A stretch of 64,000 bases of DNA from Phreatobacter sp. (GCF_022843985.1 NZ_JALHMP010000011.1:57532-121531), one strand, 5' to 3'. Shown: positions 19,418 through 28,052, counted from the first letter of the stretch. Notes: generated by a model not told the origin, from the sequence alone. Translations and numbers: made by a program.

Positions 19418-19785
19418 GGCACCAGCCTCAGAACGGCGTGCAGGCGCGCTATCGGCGTGTCGGAGTGGCTGATCGCGACGTCGAGTGCGAGGTGGATCGC
19501 ATCCGTCCGCCTGACCTCGGCCACCAGGGACAGCGGCGTGTCGAGGGGCAGGGCGGCAAGCATCTCCACCGTCTGCAATTCATGCACCGGCAGCGAGTCC
19601 GGCCGGTCGGCGGCCAGCGCCCTGACGAGGTTCACCACCTCGGGCCGTGTCAGCCAGCGGATCGGATAGGTCGTCGGCAGGCGTGTGCCGCCGGTGGCCC
19701 CGACACTGGCTGCGAACGCCGCCACATCGGCGCCGGTGGCGATCACCGTGCAGCTGGCGCGGCGCATGTCGCCGGCCTGGCTCAC
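19414..19785 (-). CDS. Hotdog-fold protein, probable partner of the MaoC dehydratase
   Basis: This 123-residue protein resembles the non-catalytic half of double-hotdog dehydratases: it has the TYPIRWLTRPEVV and ELQTVEMLAALPLD segments but lacks the D..NPIH motif. The start codon is GTG 19785, overlapping the ketoacyl synthase stop by four bases (GTGA); ATG 19767 is an alternative. Encoded between the synthase and the MaoC gene, it probably forms a heteromeric dehydratase with MaoC. The function is inferred from context. Confidence 0.65.
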   Translation of the reverse strand: MSQAGDMRRASCTVIATGADVAAFAASVGATGGTRLPTTYPIRWLTRPEVVNLVRALAADRPDSLPVHELQTVEMLAALPLDTPLSLVAEVRRTDAIHLALDVAISHSDTPIARLHAVLRLVP

Positions 19786-20996
19786 GCAGCCCGACCGATG
19801 GCCAGGGACGCGTTGATGCCGCCGAAAGCGAAGGAATTGGTCAGCGCGACGCCGAAGTCATGGTCCCGCCCGACATTGGCCACGCAGTCGATGGGACAGG
19901 CCGGATCCGCCTCCAGGAAGTTGATCGTCGGCGGAACGAAGCCCTCTTCCAGCGCACGGATCGTGACGACCGCTTCGATCGCGCCAGCCGCCCCCAGCGT
20001 GTGGCCGTGGATCGGCTTGGTCGAACTGACGGGCACGGCGGCGAGCCGGTCGCCGAAGATCCGGCCGAGGGCTTCGCTCTCGGTGGAATCGTTGAGGATG
20101 GTGGCGGTGCCATGGGCGTTGACATAACCCACGGCATCAGCCGAGAGACCGGCATCGGCGAGGGCCAGCGCCATGGCCTCCGCGGCACCTCCGACATCCG
20201 GCTTCAGCATGTCCTTGGCGTCGCTGGTCGTCCCGTAGCCGAGGATGCGCGCGCGGGCGCGGGCGCCGCGCGCCTGCGCGACCTCCTCCGCCTCGATGAC
20301 GAGAGCGGCCGAGCCCTCGCCCAGCAGCAATCCGTTGCGCCCGCGGGAGAAGGGACGGCAGAGCTGCGGCGACAGCACGCGCAGCATCTCCCAGGCCTTC
20401 ATGCCGCCCGGCGTGACGATGGCCTCGGCACCGACGACGATGGCCCGGTCGGTCATCCCGGCGCGCACCATCTGGAAGGCGATGCCAAGGGCCTGCGCGG
20501 AGGAGGCGCAGGCGCTCGACACCACGAACGTCGTGCCGGTGCAGCCATAGATCAGCCCGACATTGGAGGCCGAGGCGCTGATCATCGCCCGCGGCACGGT
20601 CAGGGGGTCCGGCCGCTTCTGGGTCAGCGTCATGTTGCGCGTGGCTTCCTCGATCGTGCCGAGGCTGGCAATGCCGGTGCCGACGATCACCGAGGTCCGC
20701 GGTCCGAGCGGCAGGGCGTCGGAGAGGCCGGCGTCCTTCACGGCCTCCTCGGCGGCGATCAGCGCCATCAGCGTGACACGGTCGAAGAAGGAGGTCTTCA
20801 GATGCGGGAAGAAACGTTCGAGGGCGAAGTCCTGGACCTGGGCGGCGATGCGCAGGTTGTTGCCCATCTCGTAGTCCAGCACGATCTGCTTGACGCCGGA
20901 CACGCCGCCGGCAGCCGCACGCCACAGGGCGTCGACGCCCGGGCCGGCCGTGGTGAGCGCACCGAGGCCGGTGACGACAACGTTGCGGGGCGTCAC
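19782..20996 (-). CDS. Beta-ketoacyl-ACP synthase, FabF-like
   Basis: The 404-residue condensing enzyme has the nucleophile in SSACASSA (Cys163) and the active-site histidines in NAHGTAT (His295) and HGHTLGAAG (His332). It elongates an acyl chain with malonyl-ACP. It starts with GTG 20996, two bases after the stop of the ACP gene, and overlaps the hotdog gene. Because it is encoded with its own ACP and dehydratases it is not the housekeeping FabF. It probably prepares or modifies the acyl chain used in sphingolipid assembly. Confidence 0.88.
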   Translation of the reverse strand: MTPRNVVVTGLGALTTAGPGVDALWRAAAGGVSGVKQIVLDYEMGNNLRIAAQVQDFALERFFPHLKTSFFDRVTLMALIAAEEAVKDAGLSDALPLGPRTSVIVGTGIASLGTIEEATRNMTLTQKRPDPLTVPRAMISASASNVGLIYGCTGTTFVVSSACASSAQALGIAFQMVRAGMTDRAIVVGAEAIVTPGGMKAWEMLRVLSPQLCRPFSRGRNGLLLGEGSAALVIEAEEVAQARGARARARILGYGTTSDAKDMLKPDVGGAAEAMALALADAGLSADAVGYVNAHGTATILNDSTESEALGRIFGDRLAAVPVSSTKPIHGHTLGAAGAIEAVVTIRALEEGFVPPTINFLEADPACPIDCVANVGRDHDFGVALTNSFAFGGINASLAIGRAA

Positions 20997-20998
20997 GA

Positions 20999-21277
20999 TC
21001 AGGCCTTCTGAGCTTTCTGGATATGCTCCTTGAGGACGGCGATCAGGCCGCCGACGTCCTTGACCTGGGCGAGGCTCTCGTCCATCGGCACATAGACCTG
21101 GAACTTCTCCTCGATGGCGGCGAGGATCATCATGTAATCCACGCTGGCGATGTTCAGCGATTCGAGCGTCGTTTCCGGCCCGACGCCGTTCAGATCGACC
21201 ATGCCTTCCTTTGCGATAACCTCGACGAGGTCGCGCGTCAGCTGGTCGTCACCGAAAGCGGATGCGGTATCGGTCAT
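20999..21277 (-). CDS. Acyl carrier protein, specialised
   Basis: The 92-residue acidic helical protein resembles ACP, and the phosphopantetheine serine is Ser45 in LNIASVDYMM. The canonical Asp before this serine (DSL) is replaced by Ala, which is unusual and may tune recognition by a dedicated transferase. The start ATG 21277 follows AGAAGG. The Rhizobiales sphingolipid pathway needs its own ACP to feed serine palmitoyltransferase, and this gene is well placed for that role. It leads the operon with the ketoacyl synthase and hotdog genes. Confidence 0.8.
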   Translation of the reverse strand: MTDTASAFGDDQLTRDLVEVIAKEGMVDLNGVGPETTLESLNIASVDYMMILAAIEEKFQVYVPMDESLAQVKDVGGLIAVLKEHIQKAQKA

Positions 21278-21507
21278 TCCGTGGCCTTCTTGTTTCTTCT
21301 CGCCGTCGGTCGGGCCTGGCACCGGCACGCTAAGCGTTTCCGGCGCGCGCGCCAAGTGCTCGGCGGCCGCCGTGAGTGCCGGCGTCCCGACCGACGCGTG
21401 GTGCCTTCCTAACCTCTTCTTTCCGTCCTATCTAGCGTCCAGTTGCACTGGATGTGATCCCGAGGGCCCGTCCGGTCATATTCAGGATGTTTCGCGAGGC
21501 TGCCTCC

Positions 21508-22116
21508 ATGACGTTTTCCCGCCGAGGGCTGCTTGCCGCAGCCGCCCTGCTCGCGCCGACGGCATCGGCACAGGCCCAGGACCGTCTGCCGCCCGTCAGC
21601 ATCCGCCGGTCCGAAGTGTCAGTGTCACGCACCCTCACCATCGCACGTCCGGACCTTCCCGTTCCGACCGATCGCGGCATGCTGTTCTATGTCCAGCACG
21701 CCATCAACCGGAATGTCCTTGTCTACGCCGCCCGTCAGCGCCCCGATGGCGGCCTCGATCCGCAGCGGCCGGTGGAGGTGTTCTGGCGCCGCTTCGGCGA
21801 CGAAAACGGCAACCGCCGTGAACTGTCCTTCTTCGAGCGCGTCTTCGCCTTCGGCATCAGCACCCAGTCCATCGACCAGGCGCGCCACTCGGCCCGCATC
21901 GCTGGCTACCGCGAGCGCGATGCGGTGATCGATGTCGGCTCCGACGGCACGCCGCGCGCGCTCATGACCGTCGGCGCGCGCACCATGCGGATCGTCTATG
22001 CCTATGCCGAGGCCGAGGACCGCCGGTTCATCCCGAAGATCCACCATATCGACATCCACGGCATCGACATTGCCAGCGGCGAGGCTTTGCGGGAGCGTGT
22101 GCGCCTCGACATGTAG
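21508..22116 (+). CDS. Exported DUF4833-like protein
   Basis: The 202-residue protein has an RR-containing signal peptide (FSRRGLLAAAALLAPTASAQAQ). The body pattern includes FYVQHAINRNVLVYAAR, PVEVFWRRFGDENGN and LSFFERVFAFGI, which I recall from the DUF4833 family. That family is known mainly from Bacteroidetes and has no firm function. It is divergent from the ACP operon and lies inside the sphingolipid/inositol-lipid locus, so a role at the periplasmic side of lipid handling is possible. I start at ATG 21508; an ATG at 21487 would lengthen the N-terminus by seven residues. Confidence 0.6.
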   Translation: MTFSRRGLLAAAALLAPTASAQAQDRLPPVSIRRSEVSVSRTLTIARPDLPVPTDRGMLFYVQHAINRNVLVYAARQRPDGGLDPQRPVEVFWRRFGDENGNRRELSFFERVFAFGISTQSIDQARHSARIAGYRERDAVIDVGSDGTPRALMTVGARTMRIVYAYAEAEDRRFIPKIHHIDIHGIDIASGEALRERVRLDM

Positions 22117-22122
22117 GCGGGG

Positions 22123-22893
22123 TCAGCGCGCCGGGGAGCCCCAGCCGAAATCGTGCCAAAGCCCACGTGGAAACGGGTTTGGCAGGCGGTGGCGCTCGAT
22201 GATCTGGCGCATCAGCGGCGGCTTTGGCCGTTTCGGCTTCCAGGCGCCGTCGAAATGGTGGCAGAAATGGATGTGGCGTGAGAGCAGCGGCTTGCCCGAA
22301 TAGAGCCCGGGCGGCACCCAGTAGATCTGTTCCAGCACCGCCACATCCCGCGGCTTCAATGTGTAGAACAGCCGGGTGAGCGCCTTCGGGCCGGTGGCGT
22401 CCTCGACATCGTCGGTGGAGACGATCGGCCGGCGGGCGACATTCTCCACCATGCGGTCGATGAAGGCCTTGAAGAAGGGATGGCGCGGGGGCGCGCCGAA
22501 CATGCAGTTGGCAAGCTGGAAGGGCTGGTCATAGCCGAGCTCGCGCTGGCGCTGCGGCATCAGCTGGGCCTCGATGGCGAAGACGGCGGTGTCGGTGGCA
22601 CGGAAGATGTCGATCGGCCGCAGGCATTCCATGTCGAGATCGGCGTAGAAGCCGCCGTCGACATAGACGGCGACGACCCTCCAGAAATCGGCCTCGGCGA
22701 CACCGAGTTTCAGCCTGTCGAAGGTCGGCAGAAGATCGGGACAGTGCTGCGCGACATAGGCGCGCCGCGCCCGTGAATCGTAGAAGCGGATGGCAAGTCC
22801 CGGGTTCTTGTCGCGGATCGAGCGCTGGAAGGGCACGAGATGGCCCGGGATATCGGCACTCTCCCATGTCTGGTGCACGATGGCCGGTATCAT
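22123..22893 (-). CDS. Glycosyltransferase family 32 (DXD sugar-binding type)
   Basis: The 256-residue enzyme begins IPAIVHQTWES and carries AVYVDGGFYADLDME, with the DXD motif at about 85-87. This is the Gly_transf_sug/GT32 signature. GT32 contains yeast Och1 and, importantly, the Sur1/Csh1 catalytic subunits that mannosylate inositol phosphorylceramide. Its place between a DUF4833-like gene and LptG/LptF-like genes suggests it glycosylates the lipid head group made by this locus. The donor sugar cannot be read from sequence. Confidence 0.82.
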   Translation of the reverse strand: MIPAIVHQTWESADIPGHLVPFQRSIRDKNPGLAIRFYDSRARRAYVAQHCPDLLPTFDRLKLGVAEADFWRVVAVYVDGGFYADLDMECLRPIDIFRATDTAVFAIEAQLMPQRQRELGYDQPFQLANCMFGAPPRHPFFKAFIDRMVENVARRPIVSTDDVEDATGPKALTRLFYTLKPRDVAVLEQIYWVPPGLYSGKPLLSRHIHFCHHFDGAWKPKRPKPPLMRQIIERHRLPNPFPRGLWHDFGWGSPAR

Positions 22894-22931
22894 CTGTCCC
22901 CGTCACCCCGAAGAAATCTGTGTCGCCGGGG

Positions 22932-24116
22932 TCAGTCCCGGCCGGCCCGTTCCATGCGCATCATCAGACCCAGAGCGGTGACGATCATGGCCAGCGGCAT
23001 CAACCACGCGGCGAGCAACGGTGGTAGTTGCCCATATTCTCCCAGCCAGACAACGATATTGTTGGTGACATAGAGGAAATAGCCGGCGAGCCCGATGAGG
23101 ATCATCGGTCTGAACAGGGTCCGCTGGGCCAGCAGCGTCATCGCCAGGGCGGAGGCCATCAGCATCATGCCGAGCGGCAGCACCGCCTGGGCGATCCTGA
23201 CGTGCCACCAGGCCTGGTAGGAGGGCTCGTTCAGCCCCTTGATGCTGGCGAGCTGGGACAGTGTCGGTTGCGGCAGGTAGCGGGCGTCGATCCCGAGATT
23301 GGCGAGCCAGAGCGGCTCCAGCGGCAGGGCGATCCGCTCTTCGGCGAAGCGCCGCGCCGTGCCGGTCCCTTGCGCCGGGCTCGGGGCGCCCTCGGCCGGC
23401 GCCGTCCAGCGGCTGCCGTTTCGGAAGATCCAGATCCCCGGAACATCGGCCGGGACGGCACTGGCGGCCGCCATGCGACCCGCGAGGCGACCGGCCTCCG
23501 ACAGTTCGAACAGTTGCACATCGACAAGGGTCCGGTTGCGGTAGTCGATCCGCGCCTGGACCATGTGGTTCGGCAGGACGATCCAGCGCCGCTCTTCCGG
23601 CTTCAGCTGTCGGTCGAACCACTCGCCATGGCCGCCGAGCTGGGTCTCGATCTGGATGCCGACGGCGGTTGGCCGCAGGACCGCGAGCGCGGTCACCTGG
23701 AGCGCCCCCAGCAGCACCCCGAGAACGGCGATGGGCATCAGCGACTGCAGCGGCGAGCGTCCCCCGTTCCAGATGACGATCCGCTCGCGCGACTGTGTCA
23801 GCGTGATCTCCGACCAGAACAGGCCCATGAAACAGGCGAGCGGCAGCAGATTGCCGATCAGGTCGCAGATGCGCAGCAGCAAGTACCAGCCCATGTGCAG
23901 AATGAGCCCCGGAACGCCGCCGCTGGCCTGGGCCACGACCTGGTTGGCCCGCGCGGCGAGATCCAGCGTCAGCGCGACGATGAGCAGGGCGGCGACGACG
24001 GTGCCGATATGGCTCGCATGGGCGAGGGTGAGCGTGCGCGTATAGGTGCCGAAGGCGACGAGCCCGAAGTGGCGCCCCTTGGCATCGGCCGGAACGGGGG
24101 TCTGGAGGGCGGTCAC
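22932..24116 (-). CDS. LptG-like permease of an LPS-type ABC exporter (second copy)
   Basis: The 394-residue protein starts at GTG 24116, overlapping the stop of the LptF-like gene (GTGA). It has about three N-terminal and three C-terminal membrane spans around a large periplasmic domain (about 135-290), the LptF/LptG layout. LptFG extract a lipid from the inner membrane and pass it to a periplasmic bridge. Being encoded in a sphingolipid locus and not next to LPS genes, it is probably a paralogue that exports the lipid made here. Confidence 0.75.
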   Translation of the reverse strand: MTALQTPVPADAKGRHFGLVAFGTYTRTLTLAHASHIGTVVAALLIVALTLDLAARANQVVAQASGGVPGLILHMGWYLLLRICDLIGNLLPLACFMGLFWSEITLTQSRERIVIWNGGRSPLQSLMPIAVLGVLLGALQVTALAVLRPTAVGIQIETQLGGHGEWFDRQLKPEERRWIVLPNHMVQARIDYRNRTLVDVQLFELSEAGRLAGRMAAASAVPADVPGIWIFRNGSRWTAPAEGAPSPAQGTGTARRFAEERIALPLEPLWLANLGIDARYLPQPTLSQLASIKGLNEPSYQAWWHVRIAQAVLPLGMMLMASALAMTLLAQRTLFRPMILIGLAGYFLYVTNNIVVWLGEYGQLPPLLAAWLMPLAMIVTALGLMMRMERAGRD

Positions 24117-25333
24117 GAGCGGCTGAGCCCCGGTCTGGCGATCGCCGAGGAGCGCAGCGCCACCGCCGTGATGAGCGCCGACCCGATGGCGAGGCCGCCG
24201 CCGGCCACCAGCAGCAGCACCGGCCACAGACCCATCCACAACAGGCCGGCCAGAACCGAGGTGCCGGCGATCTCCATGGCCATCAGTCCCGCGCAGGCCA
24301 GCGGCAGCACGAAGGCCTGGTTGGCGCGGGTCGTGAAGGACAGGGCAAGAAGGGCGATCAGCGGCGCGATCAGGCAGAGGAGGCTGCGCCCGATCCGCTT
24401 GGCCAGTTCCAGCCTTTCCGGGGCCCGCTCCATGGCGCCGACGAACAGTTCCGGCAGGATCAGTTCCGAGATGTTGCGCCCGCGCGGGTCGAAGGGGACG
24501 ACATCGTTGAAGACGAGGCTCTGCTGGGTCGCCGTTCCGCGCAGCGAGGAGGCCGGCGCGACGGGCACGCGCTGGGCCCCGTCGGCGGCTGCCCCCGGCT
24601 GCGGTGCCGGGAAGTCATCGATGGCGAAATCGTAGAGGTGCAGCGCCACCCGGCCGTTGATGTCGGGACCGATCAGGCGGGTGCCGTTGGCGACCACGAC
24701 GCGCTCACCGCCGCCCTCGGTCGGCTGCCGCACGAAGAGGCGCGGCGCCGGCACGCCGTCGGACCGCGGGATCACCGCGACCGTGCCGATCTTCGTCTCG
24801 AACAGGCGGTTGGCCGTCACCGTTCCGCCGGTGAGGGCGTGATACTGGGCGGAGAACATCACCAGCCGGAAGGCATAGCGCGACAGCGGGTCGACCAGGC
24901 CCCCCACCGCCAGCGCGGCGATCTGGGCGACGAGGCCGATGCGGATGACGAGGCGGATCAGGCCGTGCGGCGGAATGCCGAGGCTCGACAGCATGAGGAA
25001 CTCGCGCTCTTCCCTGAGGCCGAGCGCCACCCTGTACACCGCGATGAGGATCGCGGTCGGCAGCGCCAGTTCGAACACCTGGGGCAGCATGGTCGCCATC
25101 ATCGCGATGGTCTTGGCCAGCGACGCGCGGATCTTCAGCACCTCCTCCAGCAGGCCGGAGATGAGCTGTTCGGCGACGAAGATGCTCTCGATCAGCAGGA
25201 GGACGAGGGCGACCTGGACGGTGACGTCGCGCATGATCCGCCCCGCCTGCTGGCTCGGGAAGCGGCGGGCCCGCCCGGACAGATCCAGTTGCGAGACAAG
25301 CCGCCGCTTCAGGGCGAAGAGGGTCCTCACCAC
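24113..25333 (-). CDS. LptF-like permease of an LPS-type ABC exporter (second copy)
   Basis: The protein has up to 406 residues with six predicted membrane spans and a periplasmic domain of about 170 residues, as in LptF. The coupling region reads LREEREFLMLSSLGIPPHGLIR, matching the cytoplasmic loop that contacts LptB. The start is uncertain: GTG 25333 and GTG 25330 are adjacent, and a Met at residue 34 is nearer to the first span. It is translationally coupled to the LptG-like gene. Together with the LptB-like gene at 27336 it could form a complete inner-membrane exporter. Confidence 0.75.
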   Translation of the reverse strand: MVRTLFALKRRLVSQLDLSGRARRFPSQQAGRIMRDVTVQVALVLLLIESIFVAEQLISGLLEEVLKIRASLAKTIAMMATMLPQVFELALPTAILIAVYRVALGLREEREFLMLSSLGIPPHGLIRLVIRIGLVAQIAALAVGGLVDPLSRYAFRLVMFSAQYHALTGGTVTANRLFETKIGTVAVIPRSDGVPAPRLFVRQPTEGGGERVVVANGTRLIGPDINGRVALHLYDFAIDDFPAPQPGAAADGAQRVPVAPASSLRGTATQQSLVFNDVVPFDPRGRNISELILPELFVGAMERAPERLELAKRIGRSLLCLIAPLIALLALSFTTRANQAFVLPLACAGLMAMEIAGTSVLAGLLWMGLWPVLLLVAGGGLAIGSALITAVALRSSAIARPGLSRS

Positions 25334-25439
25334 GCCGGATGCCCTGTGCTGGCATCGGCCGGCGCCACGGTGTAGACAGCGCAGACCCTAGGCAGTCGGA
25401 ACGGCGGCGGGCAGCCGCGCCCATCGGGGACGAATTCGG

Positions 25440-26576
25440 TTGCAGATTGCTGAAGCACGGTCACGGCGCGATTTTAGACGCTTCATCCGCCTCCCGCGAC
25501 AACTCTATTCGGGAATGCCCGGATTTCAGCCGCCGCTCGATCTGGAGCGGTTCCTGCTGCTCGATCCGCGCGTGGCCCCCTTCTTCACCCATGGGGAGGC
25601 GGCCTTCTTCATCGCCCGCGATGCAGCCGGCCGGCCCCTCGGTCGCATCTCCGCCCAGTGCGACCGGCTGGCGCCGGCCGATCGCGCCGCGACCGGGCAT
25701 TTCGGCTGTCTCGACGCGGTGGACGATCCCGCCGTCGTGGCGGGTCTCATCGCCGCCGCCCGCCGCTGGCATGCCGAGCGTGGCCGCCACCGCATCGAGG
25801 GCCCCTTCACCTATTCCATTAACGAGGAGGTCGGCATCCAGATCTCCGGCCAGGATCGCGGCGACATGGTGCTGATGCCCTGGCATCCGCCCTATCTGGG
25901 CGCCCATGTCGAGGCCGCGGGCCTCGTCCCGGTCAAGGATCTTCTCGCCTATAGCGTGCCGCTCGCCCGGGGCGCGCAATGGCGCGGCGTGCGCTTCGCG
26001 CAATTGCCCGAAGGAAGCCCGATCAAAGTCCGCCAGCTCGACCTCGGCAACCTTGCCGGCGAGGCCGCCATCATGACCGAGCTCTACAACGCCTCCTGGC
26101 GCGACAATTGGGGCTTCATCCCCCTGGCGGCGGCCGAACTCACCACGCTACTCCGGGTGATACGGCCGATCCTCAAGCCGGCCCATGCGGTCTTCCTCGA
26201 ACATGACGGGCGGGCGGTCGCCTTCGCCTTCATCATGCCCAATGGCTACGAGCTGTTCCGCGGCTTCCGTGGCCGGCTCTTGCCCTTCAACTGGGCGCGG
26301 CTCCTGTGGCGCATCTTCACCCATCGCTTCGCCGCCAAGCGGGTGACGCTGCTCGGCGTCAGGACCGACCTGCGCGACACGATTCTCGGCGCGCGCCTGC
26401 CCATTGTCGCCATCGCCAGGCTCATCGCCGCCAATCCGGAGCCGGCCGAGATCGAGATGAGCTGGATTCTTGACGACAATCTGCGTATGCGCCGTATCAT
26501 CGAAGGCGCGGGCGGAACCATATCCAAGCGCTACCGGGTCTATGCCGATCCGGAACCGACGGGCGAGGGGCCATGA
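25440..26576 (+). CDS. GNAT-like N-acyltransferase, candidate bacterial ceramide synthase
   Basis: The roughly 378-residue protein resembles large GNAT-superfamily proteins that open with R.F.R.P..LY....F.PPLDLE (seen here from residue 12 on). From memory, the ceramide synthase described in Caulobacter belongs to this type and N-acylates the sphingoid base. The start is uncertain; TTG 25440 follows GGGGA, and no ATG lies close to the conserved N-terminus. Its stop overlaps the PgpA-like start (ATGA), so the two are translated together. Context with spt and a CerR-like gene supports the ceramide synthase assignment, which remains an inference. Confidence 0.62.
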   Translation: MQIAEARSRRDFRRFIRLPRQLYSGMPGFQPPLDLERFLLLDPRVAPFFTHGEAAFFIARDAAGRPLGRISAQCDRLAPADRAATGHFGCLDAVDDPAVVAGLIAAARRWHAERGRHRIEGPFTYSINEEVGIQISGQDRGDMVLMPWHPPYLGAHVEAAGLVPVKDLLAYSVPLARGAQWRGVRFAQLPEGSPIKVRQLDLGNLAGEAAIMTELYNASWRDNWGFIPLAAAELTTLLRVIRPILKPAHAVFLEHDGRAVAFAFIMPNGYELFRGFRGRLLPFNWARLLWRIFTHRFAAKRVTLLGVRTDLRDTILGARLPIVAIARLIAANPEPAEIEMSWILDDNLRMRRIIEGAGGTISKRYRVYADPEPTGEGP

Positions 26577-27082
26577 GCACGGCAGGCAGTACGGGCGGTC
26601 TCGCCCCGGTGGACGCCGCCTTTCTGGTGAGTCACCCGGCGCCGCTGGTGGCGCTGGTCGGCGGCGCCGGCCTCTTCCCCTATGGACCGGGAACGCTCGG
26701 CGCCCTGGTCGGCATCCCGCTCGGCCTGGCCTTGCAGGCGGCACCGGCCGCCGTCGCGCTTGCCCTGGTCGCGGCGACCTTTGCCTTCGGGGTCTGGGCC
26801 TGCGGTGTCACCGCGCTGCGCTCCGGCGTCCACGACCATCCCGCCATCGTCTTCGACGAGACCTGGGCCATGGCCGCCGTCATCGCCTTTTCGCCGCCGG
26901 GTCTCAGGGCCGTGCTGGTCGGTTTTCTCGCCTTCCGCCTCTTCGACATCCTCAAACCCTGGCCGATCGGTCACATCGACCAGAACGTCGCGGCCGGCTT
27001 TGGCATCATGCTGGATGATGCGGTCGCGGCGGTCTTCGCCCTCGCGCTCGTCTTCGGGCTGTCGCGCCTCGGCTGGCTCTAG
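26573..27082 (+). CDS. PgpA-like phosphatase, possibly phosphatidylinositol-phosphate phosphatase
   Basis: The 169-residue membrane protein shows the PgpA motifs GLFPYGPGTLGAL, IVFDETW, FRLFDILKPWPI and GIMLDDAVAAVFA. PgpA normally dephosphorylates phosphatidylglycerophosphate. In the inositol-lipid cluster of Bacteroides a PgpA-like enzyme acts on phosphatidylinositol phosphate. The presence here of inositol-3-phosphate synthase and a CDP-alcohol transferase makes the same role likely. It is translationally coupled to the acyltransferase gene. A housekeeping role in phosphatidylglycerol synthesis cannot be excluded from sequence. Confidence 0.82.
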   Translation: MSTAGSTGGLAPVDAAFLVSHPAPLVALVGGAGLFPYGPGTLGALVGIPLGLALQAAPAAVALALVAATFAFGVWACGVTALRSGVHDHPAIVFDETWAMAAVIAFSPPGLRAVLVGFLAFRLFDILKPWPIGHIDQNVAAGFGIMLDDAVAAVFALALVFGLSRLGWL

Positions 27083-27118
27083 GCGGTCGCGCCCGCGGTC
27101 CGGCTGGCGCCCGCCGGC

Positions 27119-27241
27119 TCACACGCCGGCGATCACCCGCATGGTGAGCAGGCCGCAGGCCAGCGCGATGGCGATCCCCAGTCCATCGAAAAGTTGCATC
27201 CGCGTGATCCCGTCGTGACGGGAGTCATCATGGAACAACAT
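27119..27241 (-). CDS. Possible small membrane protein (40 residues)
   Basis: An ORF with GC-ending codons in its 3' half encodes a short hydrophilic N-terminus (MLFHDDSRHDG) and one hydrophobic segment (LGIAIALACGLLTMRVIAGV). It sits downstream of the LptB-like gene, in the gap before the convergent PgpA-like gene. There is no good ribosome site, so it may be spurious. If it is real, a one-span accessory subunit would fit. Confidence 0.25.
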   Translation of the reverse strand: MLFHDDSRHDGITRMQLFDGLGIAIALACGLLTMRVIAGV

Positions 27242-27335
27242 GATGAATGAACCGTGTTGCAAGAACGGCCGCTTCGTTGCGGGATCGTGTCGACGACGCG
27301 GCACTCTGGCGGTGCTGGCCAGGCCTAGGCCGCCG

Positions 27336-28052
27336 TCAGAGCACGAAATCCGTGCCCAGATAGACCGCCTTGACCCGGGGATCGGCAACGATGTGCTCGA
27401 CCGAGCCGGAGGCCAGGATCAGGCCGCCGTCAAGAATATAGGCACGATCGACCAGGCTGAGCGTCTCGCGGACATTGTGGTCGGTCACCAGCACGCCGAT
27501 GCCCCGCGCCGAGAGCTTGCGCACGAGGATGCGCACCTCCGACACCGCGATGGGGTCGACGCCGGCGAAGGGCTCGTCCAGCAGGATGAAGGAGGGCTCG
27601 CTCGCCAGGGTCCGGGCGATCTCCAGCCGCCGTCGCTCGCCGCCCGAGAGGGACCCGGCCTTGGAGCGGCGCACATGGGTGATGCCGAACTCCTCCAGCA
27701 GGCCATCCAGCCGCCGGCCGCGCGCCTTCCGGTCGCCGATGAGCGATTCCAGCACGATGAGGATATTCTCCTCCACCGAGGAGCCGCGGAAGATCGACGC
27801 CTCCTGCGGCAGGTAGCCGAGCCCCATGCGCGCGCGCATGAACAGCGGCAGCCGCGTGATGTTCTTGTCGTCCAGCATGACGACGCCACTGTCGGGCACC
27901 TGCATGCCCGCGATCATCGAGAAGGTGGTGGTCTTGCCCGCCCCGTTGGGCCCAAGCAGGCCGACGACCTCGCCGCGTCGCAGCGCCAGGTCCACCCCGC
28001 GCACCGTGGGGCGGCCGTCATGGGACTTGACCAGCCGTCGCGCGATCAGCAT
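27336..28052 (-). CDS. LptB-like ABC transporter ATPase (second copy)
   Basis: The 238-residue ATPase has Walker A GPNGAGKTT (34-42), LPQEASIFRG (81-90, typical of LptB), the signature LSGGE (135-139) and Walker B LLDEPFAGVDP. LptB powers LptFG. In Alphaproteobacteria the housekeeping lptB is normally beside lptA and rpoN, which are absent here. This copy lies behind inositol-phosphate synthase and near LptF/LptG-like genes, so it is probably the motor of a dedicated lipid exporter. Confidence 0.85.
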   Translation of the reverse strand: MLIARRLVKSHDGRPTVRGVDLALRRGEVVGLLGPNGAGKTTTFSMIAGMQVPDSGVVMLDDKNITRLPLFMRARMGLGYLPQEASIFRGSSVEENILIVLESLIGDRKARGRRLDGLLEEFGITHVRRSKAGSLSGGERRRLEIARTLASEPSFILLDEPFAGVDPIAVSEVRILVRKLSARGIGVLVTDHNVRETLSLVDRAYILDGGLILASGSVEHIVADPRVKAVYLGTDFVL

